DNA from: Flexivirga endophytica
Lineage (GTDB): Bacteria; Actinomycetota; Actinomycetes; Actinomycetales; Dermatophilaceae
DNA: 64,000 bases
Assembly (NCBI RefSeq): GCF_014640635.1
Contig: NZ_BMHI01000002.1
Span: forward strand, 248,001 to 312,000
Direction: 5' to 3'
The translations under genes were made by a program, and so were the position numbers. Positions 24,748 through 32,937 of this stretch are shown one piece after another. Every line of letters begins with the position of its first letter. Within the stretch, counting starts at the first letter, position 1. A model generated the notes under the pieces. That model had not been told where the DNA came from. It did not search any database and saw only the letters and a program-made list of their open reading frames with translations.

Positions 24748-26015
24748 CGAACGACATCGGCGTCCTCCGGCCCCGCCCACAGTGGCGGCGGTCGGAGGGC
24801 GCCGTTCTGCTCACGGCCTTCCTGTGCTGCATCCTCGGGGGAGTGGCGCAGGTCGACAACAGCCTGGGCCGGCCGCCGCCCGTCACGTATGGCGTCGCGG
24901 CGCTGTCCTGTGCAGCGCTTCTGTGGCGGCATCGGCAACCGGTGGCCGTGCTGGCCGCGACCATCGCCTGCGGCATGTTGGTCACACCCGTCGGACTGCT
25001 GCTGACACCGCTGATCGTGGTGCCGGCCGTGATCGCGTCATATGCACTCGCCATACATCTCGAATGGCGGCCGGCGGCGGCGTTCCTCCTGGTCGGGGTC
25101 GCACTGCTGGTGGCCACGGCTTCGTTCTCCGGTGCGCTCTCCTGGCAGGACGGCAGCCGGTTGGGATCGGTCGTGGCGTTGCCGCTGGTCGCCGGCATCC
25201 TGGGTCATGCCACCCGGAACCGCCGTGCTTACCTGGCGGCCGTCGAGGAGCGCGCGCAACGCGCGGAGCAGAGCCGCGACGTCGAGGCGCGACGCCGGGT
25301 GGCCGAGGAGCGGCTGCGGATCGCGCGGGAGTTGCACGACGTCGTCGCCCACCAGATCACGCTCGCCAACGCCCAGGCGACGGTCGCGTCGCACCTCTTC
25401 GACAGTCAGCCGGAGCGGACCCGCAAGAACCTGGACTCGCTTGTCGAGACGACGAGCAACGCGCTCGACGACCTGCGGGCGACCGTGGGCCTGCTGCGCC
25501 AGTCCGACGATCCGACCGCGCCGGCCGAGCCCGCGCCCGGACTCTCCCGTCTCGAGACCCTCGTCGGGGACTTCTGCCGGGCAGGTCTGGACGTGACGGT
25601 CACCCAGGAAGGCACGCCCCGGCCGCTGCCGCCCGGTGTCGACCTGACCGCCTATCGCATCATCCAGGAGGCACTGACCAACGTGACCAAACATTCGGGG
25701 ACCCGCCGCGCGCGGGTCGGCCTCGCCTGGGGTCGCAACCGCGTCGGGATCACCGTCGCGAACGACGCGCCGAGCGGTGGTGTGTCCGCCGCGGCACCTG
25801 GGTCGGGGCGTGCACCCGGGTTCGGGTTGATCGGCATGCGCGAGCGCGCCACCGCGGTCGGCGGGGAGATGTCCGCCGGTCGCAGCGAGGAAGGCGGCTT
25901 CCTTGTTTCGGTCATGCTGCCCGTCCCGCCTCGCAAGGAGACGCAACCTGCGGACACCGAAAAGCCGCAGCCCGCAACAGGATCCACGTCTCCGGTAACA
26001 GGTGAGCCGTCGTGA
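24744..26015 (+). CDS. NarL-type sensor histidine kinase
   Basis: 423 residues. N-terminal membrane region of four to six helices (about residues 15-150), HisKA_3 box EERLRIARELHDVVAHQITL with the phospho-acceptor His at about 205, and HATPase domain with ALTNVTKHSGTRRARV and FGLIGMRERA. The G1 box is degenerate (VANDAPSGG) but the fold is complete. It starts at an ATG overlapping the MMPL stop and ends overlapping the regulator start (4 nt each). Confidence 0.9.
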   Translation: MTNDIGVLRPRPQWRRSEGAVLLTAFLCCILGGVAQVDNSLGRPPPVTYGVAALSCAALLWRHRQPVAVLAATIACGMLVTPVGLLLTPLIVVPAVIASYALAIHLEWRPAAAFLLVGVALLVATASFSGALSWQDGSRLGSVVALPLVAGILGHATRNRRAYLAAVEERAQRAEQSRDVEARRRVAEERLRIARELHDVVAHQITLANAQATVASHLFDSQPERTRKNLDSLVETTSNALDDLRATVGLLRQSDDPTAPAEPAPGLSRLETLVGDFCRAGLDVTVTQEGTPRPLPPGVDLTAYRIIQEALTNVTKHSGTRRARVGLAWGRNRVGITVANDAPSGGVSAAAPGSGRAPGFGLIGMRERATAVGGEMSAGRSEEGGFLVSVMLPVPPRKETQPADTEKPQPATGSTSPVTGEPS

Positions 26016-26671
26016 CACTGCGTGTGCTCCTCGCCGACGACCAGGCGCTGCTGCGGGAGGCGTTCCGGACGTTGCTCGAAACGGCCGACGACATCACCGT
26101 GGTCGGCGAGGCCGCGGACGGTCGGGAAGCGGTGCGCCTCACCCGGGAGCTGCACCCGGACGTCGTGCTGATGGACATCCGGATGCCCGACCAGGACGGC
26201 CTGAGCGCGACCTCGCAGATCTGCGCCGACCCGGAGCTCGAGGACAGTCGCATCCTGATCCTGACGACGTACGAGACCGACGAACACGTCGCGCACGCGT
26301 TGCGGGCGGGCGCCAGCGGATTCATCGGCAAGGGCATCGGCGCAGCGGACCTGATCAACGCCGTCCGCACCATCGCGGAGGGTGAGACGTTGCTGTCGCC
26401 CGCCGCGACCCGGTCACTGGTGCAGCGATTCCTGGCGACGCCGGCGGACGACGAGCGATCACCGGTGCCGGAGGAGCTCGCCATACTCACACCGCGTGAG
26501 CGGGAGATGGTCGCGCACGTCGCGACCGGGAGGTCGAACGAGGAGATCGCCGAGCAGATGTACCTCAGCCCGTTCACCGTCCGCGCCCACGTGCAGCGAG
26601 CCATGACCAAACTGCACGCGCGCGACCGCGCACAGCTGGTCGTCATCGCCTACCGGACCGGGTTGGCCTGA
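26012..26671 (+). CDS. NarL/FixJ family response regulator
   Basis: 219 residues. Receiver with ADD (8-10), phospho-acceptor Asp55 in VVLMDIRMP and LTTYETD; the usual Lys is in FIGKGIG. LuxR-type HTH at about 155-210 (LTPREREMVAHVATGRSNEE, then MYLSPFTVRAHVQRAM). GTG start inside the kinase stop (GTGA). Probably controls the MMPL operon it belongs to. Confidence 0.92.
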   Translation: MTLRVLLADDQALLREAFRTLLETADDITVVGEAADGREAVRLTRELHPDVVLMDIRMPDQDGLSATSQICADPELEDSRILILTTYETDEHVAHALRAGASGFIGKGIGAADLINAVRTIAEGETLLSPAATRSLVQRFLATPADDERSPVPEELAILTPREREMVAHVATGRSNEEIAEQMYLSPFTVRAHVQRAMTKLHARDRAQLVVIAYRTGLA

Positions 26672-26675
26672 GCCG

Positions 26676-27728
26676 TCACTGGGCAGGAGTGTCCAGATCC
26701 GACATGTCGAGGACGAACCGGTAGCGCACGTCACCTCGGCCGAGTCGCTCCAGCGACTCGTTGACCCGCGAGGACGGCAGCAGCTCGATGTCCGCCACCA
26801 CGTCGTGCTCCGCGCAGAACTCGAGCAACTCCGCGGTGTGCGCCCGGCCACCGCTGCCGGCGGAGGTGAGCTTCTTGCGCCCGATCAGCAGATCCATCGT
26901 GTCGACGGAGACCGGCCCCAGATAACCGACCTGCGACAGCGCGCCGTCGAGGGCGAGGAGCGCGAGGTAGGGGCCGAGGTCGTGGGTGACGGCGACGGTG
27001 TCGATGATGACGTCGAAGCGACCGCGGGCCGCGGACATCGCGGCGGCATCGGTGGACACCAGCATGCCCTGCGCGCCGAGCCGGTGGGCGTCGTCGGCCT
27101 TGTCCGCGGAGCGACTGATGACCGTCGTCTCGGCGCCGAGCGCCACTGCCAGCTTGACGGCCAAGTGGCCGAGACCGCCCAGCCCGACGACGGCGACCCG
27201 AGTCTTGGGCCCAACACCCAATGTTCGCAACGGTTCCCAGACGGTGATCCCGGCGCAGAGCAACGGTGCTGCGGCAGCGGGGTCGAGGGGTGCGGGCAGC
27301 GGGTAGGCGAACTCCTCGCGCACCACGTACTCGCGGGCGAAGGCGCCGAACGTCGGCAGGCCGTCTCGCCGGTCGGTCCCGCCATACGTCAGTGTGGGGA
27401 ACTCGCGACAGAAGTTCTCCTGACCAGCCTCGCACGTGTCGCAGCTGAGGCACGCGTCCACGATGTTGCCGACCGCGACGGGGTCACCCACCGCGAAGCG
27501 TCGGGCAGCGCTGCCGATGTCGGTGACGACACCGGTGAACTCGTGACCGGGTACGAGCGGCACCGTGGAGCCGGGCGCGTGCGAGTGCAGCGCGTGCAGG
27601 TCGCTGTGGCAGACGCCGCAGTAGTCGACGCGGACGGCGACGTCGTCGGGCCGTAGCTCGCGCCGCTCGAGCAGAGTCGTGCGCACGGTGGTGGGTCCGG
27701 CAGCGGCCCAGCCTCGGGTGCTTCGCAT
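26676..27728 (-). CDS. zinc-dependent alcohol dehydrogenase, cinnamyl-alcohol/YahK type
   Basis: 350 residues, medium-chain dehydrogenase. Catalytic zinc ligands: Cys in YCGVCHSD (about 37) and the GHE block at about 61. Structural zinc site is a C-x2-C-x2-C-x7-C run from the Cys of DACLSC (about 92-107). Cofactor motif GLGGLG at about 176, followed by a SRSADK loop that favours NADP(H). This subgroup reduces aldehydes. It is divergent from a TetR-family gene, with two operator-like repeats between them, so induction by an aldehyde or alcohol is plausible. Confidence 0.88.
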   Translation of the reverse strand: MRSTRGWAAAGPTTVRTTLLERRELRPDDVAVRVDYCGVCHSDLHALHSHAPGSTVPLVPGHEFTGVVTDIGSAARRFAVGDPVAVGNIVDACLSCDTCEAGQENFCREFPTLTYGGTDRRDGLPTFGAFAREYVVREEFAYPLPAPLDPAAAAPLLCAGITVWEPLRTLGVGPKTRVAVVGLGGLGHLAVKLAVALGAETTVISRSADKADDAHRLGAQGMLVSTDAAAMSAARGRFDVIIDTVAVTHDLGPYLALLALDGALSQVGYLGPVSVDTMDLLIGRKKLTSAGSGGRAHTAELLEFCAEHDVVADIELLPSSRVNESLERLGRGDVRYRFVLDMSDLDTPAQ

Positions 27729-27740
27729 GAGGTCATCCTT

Positions 27741-27808
27741 AAACAGACTATTCGGTCTATTTCAGCGTACGGCCGCGCAGCGGCAAAAAACAAACCAACC
27801 GGTCTGTT
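27741..27808. promoter_or_regulatory. two TetR-type operators between adh and tetR
   Basis: Site 1 (27741-27762) has core AGACTATTCGGTCT; site 2 (27788-27808) has core AAACCAACCGGTCTGTT. Aligned, they share AACAnAC-(3 or 4 nt)-CGGTCT-n-TT, a partially palindromic motif repeated every 47 bp in the only AT-rich part of this intergenic region. Confidence 0.55.
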
Positions 27809-27823
27809 GTGTAGCGTGGGGTG

Positions 27824-28411
27824 ATGCCCGACAAGGAACTGACAGCGCGCGGGGCCGCGACGCGCAGCCGGATCGTGGACGCGGCGACCGCCGAGTTCGC
27901 CGAGCACGGCATCGCCGGCGCCCGGGTGGAGCGCATCGTCGCCGCTGCCGGCACCAACAAGGCGCAGCTCTACGCCTACTTCGGCAGCAAGGACGGGTTG
28001 TTCGACGCGATCTTCGGGGCGTCGCTGGAGCGGATCGTCGAGGTCGTCCCACTCGAGTCGGCGGACCTCGCGGACTGGGCGGTGCGCCTGTATGACGAAT
28101 ACCTGCGGCGGCCGGACCTCATCCGGCTGGCCACGTGGCACCGCCTCGAGCGCCGTCCGGCCGGGCACCTGGTCGAGGACGTCGATCGGCTGGACGACCG
28201 GAAGTTGCGGGTCATCGCCGAGGGTCAGGCAGCCGGGTCGGTGCAACCGGGCGATCCGTTCGACATCATGGCGCTGGTCATCGGTATGTCGATGGCCTGG
28301 TCACCGGTCAGCAACGTTTACGCCGCCACCGCGGCGGAGTCGAAGCGGGTCCACCGAGCTCGTAGTGAACTGCTGCGTGAATGCGTCCGGCGCGCGGTGC
28401 TCATCGACTGA
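27824..28411 (+). CDS. TetR family transcriptional regulator
   Basis: About 195 residues. N-terminal HTH (residues 8-55: RSRIVDAATAEFAEHGIAGA, then VAAAGTNKAQLYAYFGSKDGLF) matches TetR_N. The C-terminal part resembles the TetR_C domain found next to dehydrogenases (LIRLATWHRLERRPAGHL). It most likely represses the divergent zinc alcohol dehydrogenase and itself. Start ATG 27824; GTG 27821 immediately before is an alternative. Confidence 0.88.
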   Translation: MPDKELTARGAATRSRIVDAATAEFAEHGIAGARVERIVAAAGTNKAQLYAYFGSKDGLFDAIFGASLERIVEVVPLESADLADWAVRLYDEYLRRPDLIRLATWHRLERRPAGHLVEDVDRLDDRKLRVIAEGQAAGSVQPGDPFDIMALVIGMSMAWSPVSNVYAATAAESKRVHRARSELLRECVRRAVLID

Positions 28412-28431
28412 GGCGTCGGCGCTGGACGGTG

Positions 28432-28746
28432 TCAGCCCCGGTCCGCCACGAGGTATGCCGCGCCCGCGCTGACGGCAGCCGCGGTGAACACCGACGGCCA
28501 CGCGCCGATCTTCTTCGCCAGCGGGTGTGAGGCACCGAACGACCCGAGGTAGAGCGCGCTCAGTGCGGCCGTGCCGGCCGGGCCGGACTTGGCCAGCCAG
28601 GTGCGGCCGGCATACGCACCGGCTGCCGCCAGTACGACACCACCGAGGGGGCGGATGCCGGTCTCGCGGGCGGTCAGGAATCCACCGACCAGTCCGAGGG
28701 CGGCGATGGGTGCGGTCCGGACGTCGGTCACGTTACGAAAAGCCAT
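28432..28746 (-). CDS. small hydrophobic membrane protein
   Basis: 104 residues with three hydrophobic stretches (about 10-25, 32-48 and 80-100) and Gly/Ala-rich packing. I recognise the general type of conserved actinobacterial small membrane protein but no named domain. No catalytic residues stand out. It is encoded separately from the convergent tetR gene, 20 bp from its stop. Confidence 0.6.
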   Translation of the reverse strand: MAFRNVTDVRTAPIAALGLVGGFLTARETGIRPLGGVVLAAAGAYAGRTWLAKSGPAGTAALSALYLGSFGASHPLAKKIGAWPSVFTAAAVSAGAAYLVADRG

Positions 28747-28815
28747 GTGGCCGAGAGTAATCCGCGAGTCTGAGCGATATAGCGCGGGACTCCTCCAGCG
28801 CTACGATCAACGGGG

Positions 28816-29865
28816 CTACTTGTTGGGCCAGGAGATCGTGACCCGGCGGTTCTTCGCACGGCCGGTCGGGTTGTCCGAGCCGTCCGACTTCGTGTTGGCG
28901 GCGATCGGCTTCGACTCGCCGTTGCTGGTGACCTTCAGCTGTATGCCGGGCAGCTTGCTCCGCAACTCCGCGGCGACGGCATCGGCGCGCTGCTTGCCGA
29001 GCTTCAGGTTGAACGCGTCGCTGCCCTTGGAGTCGGTGTTGCCGACCACGGCGACGGTCTTGCCCTTGACGTGCGACTTGATCGAGATGGCGGACTGGTC
29101 GACCACCTGCTTGCCGCTCGGTGTCAGCTTCGCGCTGCCGAAGGCGAAGAGCACATCGGCCTTCAGGTCGACGGTCGAGGTGTTGCCCACGTTGCAGACG
29201 ACATACCGACCGGCGAGCTTGCCACCGTCCGGCTGCTTGCCGACCACGGTCTTCTTTCCGGACTTGTCGACGTAGAAGAGGCCACTCTCGTCCGCCGAAC
29301 CCTTGGCGCCGTCGGAGCCGACGAACTGCAGCCCCTTCTTGTTGGCGCAGGTGACCGAGCCGTCGGGCAGCACCCCGATGACGCCGGACGGATCCGCGAT
29401 CACGCCGGCGCCCTTGGTGTTCACCGTGGACGGCACTCCGCTCGCGGCGACCCACGTCGCCTGCCTGTCGGTCAGCGTGAGCGATCCCTTGGGGGTCTTG
29501 CTGTTGGTGTGATGCAGGTCGGTCACCGGCGCGCCGGCGTCGACGGTGAAGCGGATGCCGTTGTTGTAGACGAAGGTGACCTTGCTGCCCTCGGCATACC
29601 AACCACCGTCGTCGCCCAGTGCGCCGTCCTCGGGTCCGACCTTGCCGGACGATGTCGACGTGCCGGAGCTCGCGGAGTCCGACGACTTCGACGGCCCGCT
29701 GCTGGACCCGCCGGTCGACGTCGGCGCGGCGTCCGCGCCGCCGGTCGCCTGCGACGACGCCGTGCCGGCGGTGACCGCCGGGCCGTCCTGCTGCTGGCAC
29801 GCGCTCAACATCCCGGCAGTTGCCAGCACCACCGTGGCCGTGGTCAACGACGTGATTCGCTTCAT
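28816..29865 (-). CDS. OmpA-like domain lipoprotein
   Basis: 349 residues. Lipoprotein signal peptide with a lipobox ending at Cys23 (GMLSAC), then a Ser/Thr/Gly/Asp linker to about residue 75, a middle region of about 140 residues unlike anything I recognise, and a C-terminal OmpA/MotB domain (about 225-345: LFAFGSAKLTPSGKQVVDQS, then KLGKQRADAVAAEL). OmpA domains bind peptidoglycan. A Gram-positive lipoprotein with this domain would tether membrane and wall. ATG 29865 has GGACCAGGGGA upstream; the frame opens earlier. Confidence 0.82.
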   Translation of the reverse strand: MKRITSLTTATVVLATAGMLSACQQQDGPAVTAGTASSQATGGADAAPTSTGGSSSGPSKSSDSASSGTSTSSGKVGPEDGALGDDGGWYAEGSKVTFVYNNGIRFTVDAGAPVTDLHHTNSKTPKGSLTLTDRQATWVAASGVPSTVNTKGAGVIADPSGVIGVLPDGSVTCANKKGLQFVGSDGAKGSADESGLFYVDKSGKKTVVGKQPDGGKLAGRYVVCNVGNTSTVDLKADVLFAFGSAKLTPSGKQVVDQSAISIKSHVKGKTVAVVGNTDSKGSDAFNLKLGKQRADAVAAELRSKLPGIQLKVTSNGESKPIAANTKSDGSDNPTGRAKNRRVTISWPNK

Positions 29866-29977
29866 GTCCCCTGGTCCTTCCGCTTTCCTCACCGGGTCAC
29901 ACGGTATGACGCAGCAACGCCCCGAAACGCTCCATCGTCGACCCGAGCACGTGGGACCGCACCGGTGCCGACGCCCC

Positions 29978-29983
29978 TACGAT
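29978..29983 (+). promoter_or_regulatory. -10 box of leaderless PPOX gene
   Basis: TACGAT followed by 6 nt and the ATG at 29990, the TANNNT arrangement also seen at recC, grpB and osmC in this window. Confidence 0.45.
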
Positions 29984-29989
29984 CGAAGC

Positions 29990-30457
29990 ATGTCACCTCG
30001 CATCGCCACCGCACAGCGCGTCGATCGTGACGCGCTACTGGACTTCGTCCGCACTCGCCACCGGGCCACGCTCGTCACCCACAAGCGCAGCGGCGGCCTC
30101 CAGCTGTCGCTGGTCACCTGTGGTGTGGGGGAGCAGGGAGAAGTGCTGATCTCCACCTACCCTCAGCGCGCCAAGGCTGCGAACATCCGACGTAACCCGT
30201 TGGTGTCGTTGCTGATCCAGTCCGACGACTGGAACGACGCCTACGTCCAGCTCGACGGCACGGCTCGAGTGATCGATCTGCCCGACTCGGTCGAGCCGCT
30301 GGTCGAGTACTTCCGTTGCATCTCCGGCGAGCACCCCGACTGGGACGAATACCGCCAGGCCATGCGCGACCAGGGCAAGTCGCTCATCGCGGTCACCGTC
30401 ACCGACTGGGGACCGATCGCAACCGGCGGCTTCCCACCCGAGCTGGCGAACGACTGA
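29990..30457 (+). CDS. PPOX-class F420/flavin-dependent oxidoreductase
   Basis: 155 residues of the pyridoxamine-5'-phosphate-oxidase split-barrel fold. Typical blocks: TRHRATLVTHKRSGGLQLS, then GEVLISTYPQRAKAANIRRN where Lys and Arg residues line the cofactor phosphate, and VQLDGTARVIDLP. The C-terminus IAVTVTDWGPIATGGFP is characteristic of Rv1155-like F420-binding members. Reaction not defined by sequence. The frame is open upstream but the ATG at 29990 matches family starts. A terminator follows. Confidence 0.8.
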   Translation: MSPRIATAQRVDRDALLDFVRTRHRATLVTHKRSGGLQLSLVTCGVGEQGEVLISTYPQRAKAANIRRNPLVSLLIQSDDWNDAYVQLDGTARVIDLPDSVEPLVEYFRCISGEHPDWDEYRQAMRDQGKSLIAVTVTDWGPIATGGFPPELAND

Positions 30458-30467
30458 CGACATACGC

Positions 30468-30503
30468 AAAGGCGCCCGTACTCGACTGAGTACGGGCGCC
30501 TTT
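30468..30503. terminator. bidirectional terminator between convergent genes
   Basis: A perfect 16-bp stem, arms aaaggcgcccgtactc and gagtacgggcgccttt, loop gact. A-rich on one side and T-rich on the other, so it can end transcripts from both the PPOX gene (+) and the DHA2 transporter (-). Confidence 0.85.
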
Positions 30504-30516
30504 CGTGGGGTGAGGC

Positions 30517-32097
30517 TCAGTGCATCATGATCGGTGCGGCGTCCTCACCGGCAACCGGCTCCGGCAGCGGCTTGCGCGGCAGCATCAGCGCCGGGATGAC
30601 GGTCAGCAGACACAGCACGGCAGCCACCCAGAACGTCGTGCCGAACGATCCCGCGAGGTCGTGCAGCGCGTGGGCCATGAACTGCTTCTGGCCACCGGCC
30701 TGCGCGATCGCGTGCATCTGCTCGGTCGTCGGAGGCAGCGGCGGCTTGTGCTGCGCCCGCTCCTGCACCGCTTGACCGATCTGCACGTAGTGCGACGCCT
30801 TCTGGCGGTCGGTCAGCACCGTCGACATCACGGCGACACCGACGGACGAGCCGATCTGCTGCACGATGTTGATCAGCGTCGAACCACGTGCGATCTCGTG
30901 GTGCTTCAGCGTCTTCAGCGCCGAGGTCATGATCGGCATCATCGTGCCGCCCATGCCCAGACCCATCAGGAACAGCACCGGCAGGATGTACCAGTAGCTG
31001 GTGCTCTCGTCGATCTGGGTCAGCATGAACATGCCGACGATGATCCCGACGAGACCGAACGGCACGATGCGTCCGACCGGCATCTTGTCGACCAGGGAGC
31101 CGGCGAGCGGCATGGTGATCATCGCGCCGATGCCCTGTGCTGCCACCAGCAGGCCGGAGTCGAAGGTCGACTCACCACGGACCGCCTGGAAGTAGGTCGG
31201 CACCAGCAGCAGACCACCGAAGAAGGCGGCGACGAAGAGGAACATCGTGATGGTCGACATCGACAGCAGTTTGTTCTTGAAGAGCCGCAGGTCGAGCAGC
31301 GGGTGCTTCGGCTTGAAGGTGTGCCGGATGAACAGCGCGATCAGGGCCAGGCCGATGATGCCGGTGACCAGCACCTTGGTCGAACCCACACCATCGGTCG
31401 GGATCGACGAGACACCGAAGAGGAAGAGCGCCAGACCCGGCGACATCATCAGCATGCCGACGAAGTCGAAGGACTCCGACGGGGTCGGGCTGTCGTTCTC
31501 CAGCGCGAACCACGCGTAGACCATCGCGAAGATGCCGATGGGGACGTTGATCAGGAAGATCCAGTGCCAACTCGCGTGCTCGATGAGGTAGCCACCGAGG
31601 ATCGGGCCGCCGATCGGGCCCAGCAGCATCGGCACACCGAGGATGGCCATCAACCGGCCCATCCGCTTCGGGCCGGCCGCGTGGGTCAGGATCGTCATAC
31701 CGAGCGGCATAAGCATGCCGCCACCGAGGCCCTGCAGCACTCGGAAGCCGATGAGCACCTCGATCGAGCCGGCCGTCGCGCACAGCGCGGAGCCGATCGT
31801 GAAGAGCAGGATCGCCAGGATGTAGAGCCGCTTCGTGCCGAAGCGGTCGGCCGCCCAGCCGGTCAGCGGGATGACGGTCGCGAGCGAGAGGGTGTAGGCC
31901 GTCACCGTCCACGCGACGGTCGAATAGGCAACAGGGTCACCGCCATCGGCGAAGACACGCTGGAAGGTCGGCAACGCGACGTTGACGACGGTGATGTCGA
32001 GGATCGACATGATCGCGCCGAGCACGACGACGCCGGCGACCTTCAGGACAGCGCCGTCGATCTCCTCGGGATATTCCGGGGCAGCGCTGGTGCTCAT
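30517..32097 (-). CDS. MFS transporter, DHA2 (EmrB/QacA) family
   Basis: 526 residues, about 14 helices. Motif D1 LDITVVNVALPTFQ at about residue 37, loop motif GWAADRFGTKR at about 82, and motif C GGPILGGYLIEHASWHW at about 168. Drug or metabolite/H+ antiporter. A distinct His/Gln-rich loop (QHKPPLPPTTEQMHAIAQAG) separates the last two helices. A perfect palindrome just upstream of the start could be an operator. ATG 32097 preceded by GAGGAGG. Confidence 0.9.
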   Translation of the reverse strand: MSTSAAPEYPEEIDGAVLKVAGVVVLGAIMSILDITVVNVALPTFQRVFADGGDPVAYSTVAWTVTAYTLSLATVIPLTGWAADRFGTKRLYILAILLFTIGSALCATAGSIEVLIGFRVLQGLGGGMLMPLGMTILTHAAGPKRMGRLMAILGVPMLLGPIGGPILGGYLIEHASWHWIFLINVPIGIFAMVYAWFALENDSPTPSESFDFVGMLMMSPGLALFLFGVSSIPTDGVGSTKVLVTGIIGLALIALFIRHTFKPKHPLLDLRLFKNKLLSMSTITMFLFVAAFFGGLLLVPTYFQAVRGESTFDSGLLVAAQGIGAMITMPLAGSLVDKMPVGRIVPFGLVGIIVGMFMLTQIDESTSYWYILPVLFLMGLGMGGTMMPIMTSALKTLKHHEIARGSTLINIVQQIGSSVGVAVMSTVLTDRQKASHYVQIGQAVQERAQHKPPLPPTTEQMHAIAQAGGQKQFMAHALHDLAGSFGTTFWVAAVLCLLTVIPALMLPRKPLPEPVAGEDAAPIMMH

Positions 32098-32116
32098 GCG
32101 CGCCTCCTCATCTGGT

Positions 32117-32136
32117 GTCCTCGCGCCCGCGAGGAC
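32117..32136 (-). promoter_or_regulatory. palindrome upstream of the DHA2 transporter
   Basis: gtcctcgcg-cc-cgcgaggac: perfect 9-bp arms, 20 bp before the start codon. Position suits a repressor site overlapping the transcription start, or a 5'-UTR hairpin. The remaining region to 32340 (about 200 bp) shows no gene. Confidence 0.45.
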
Positions 32137-32340
32137 TGTTCTCGGTATTCAAGGGCAGCGGATAACACGCTGAGGGCTCCTTCAGGACATTCGAAAGCTG
32201 GTAGCCGTAGCCTGACCGGGGCCGGTTTCACGATGGTTTCACCACTAACGTTGCAGCACAGCGCGCACGCCGCCCCCGGGCAACCCGACCAGCGTATTAC
32301 TCGGAGGCTGTCTCCGGAAATAGTTATTTTGTGGTCAGCG

Positions 32341-32904
32341 TCACGGATGCAGCAGCGCGTCGACCCGGTCCAGCGTCGAGGCGGTCGCGGCGGCGTCCCC
32401 GTCGGGAAGGTCGGTGTCAGTGAACAAGTGCCCCTTGCCCGCAGTGACGAAGTCCTCGAACTCGGCACCGGAGGCACGGACTGCGTCGCAAAGTGCTTGC
32501 AGATCGGCCGGGTCGACGAAGGGGTCCTCGGCATACCGATGGATCTGCACCGGCTGCCCGCTCCACGTGCCGTGCCGCGGTGCCGCCACGCTGTGCATCA
32601 GGATCACCGCGGCCGCTTCCGGTCGGTCGGCGGCGAGTCGTTGGGCGAACGCCGCGCCGAGTGAGAACCCGGCCAGCACGGTGTCGGCCGGCAGCTCGTC
32701 GATCACCGGACGCACTCGCGCGAGCAGCTGCGCCGGACCGACGTCGTCGCGATGGGAGAGACCGGCACACGTGTCGTCGAAGACGTTGCCGGCGTAATAG
32801 TCAGGAGCGACCACCTCGTGGCCGCGCTCGCGCAACGCGTCCGCGAAGCGGAGCACCGCCGGCCGCAGTCCGAACGCCGAGTGCAACAGCAGGATGGTGG
32901 CCAT
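32341..32904 (-). CDS. dienelactone hydrolase family protein
   Basis: 187 residues, alpha/beta hydrolase fold. N-terminus MATILLLHSAFGLRPAVLRF with the oxyanion-hole region; nucleophile elbow AGFSLGAAF at about 79-87, so a serine replaces the cysteine of classical dienelactone hydrolases; acid in YAEDPFVD and histidine in GKGHLFTD complete the triad. The natural substrate is unknown. It lies 33 bp after the transporter gene on the same strand, so the two may act together. Confidence 0.82.
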   Translation of the reverse strand: MATILLLHSAFGLRPAVLRFADALRERGHEVVAPDYYAGNVFDDTCAGLSHRDDVGPAQLLARVRPVIDELPADTVLAGFSLGAAFAQRLAADRPEAAAVILMHSVAAPRHGTWSGQPVQIHRYAEDPFVDPADLQALCDAVRASGAEFEDFVTAGKGHLFTDTDLPDGDAAATASTLDRVDALLHP

Positions 32905-32937
32905 TGGCTGATCGCTCCCTTCACGTGAGTGAGGCGT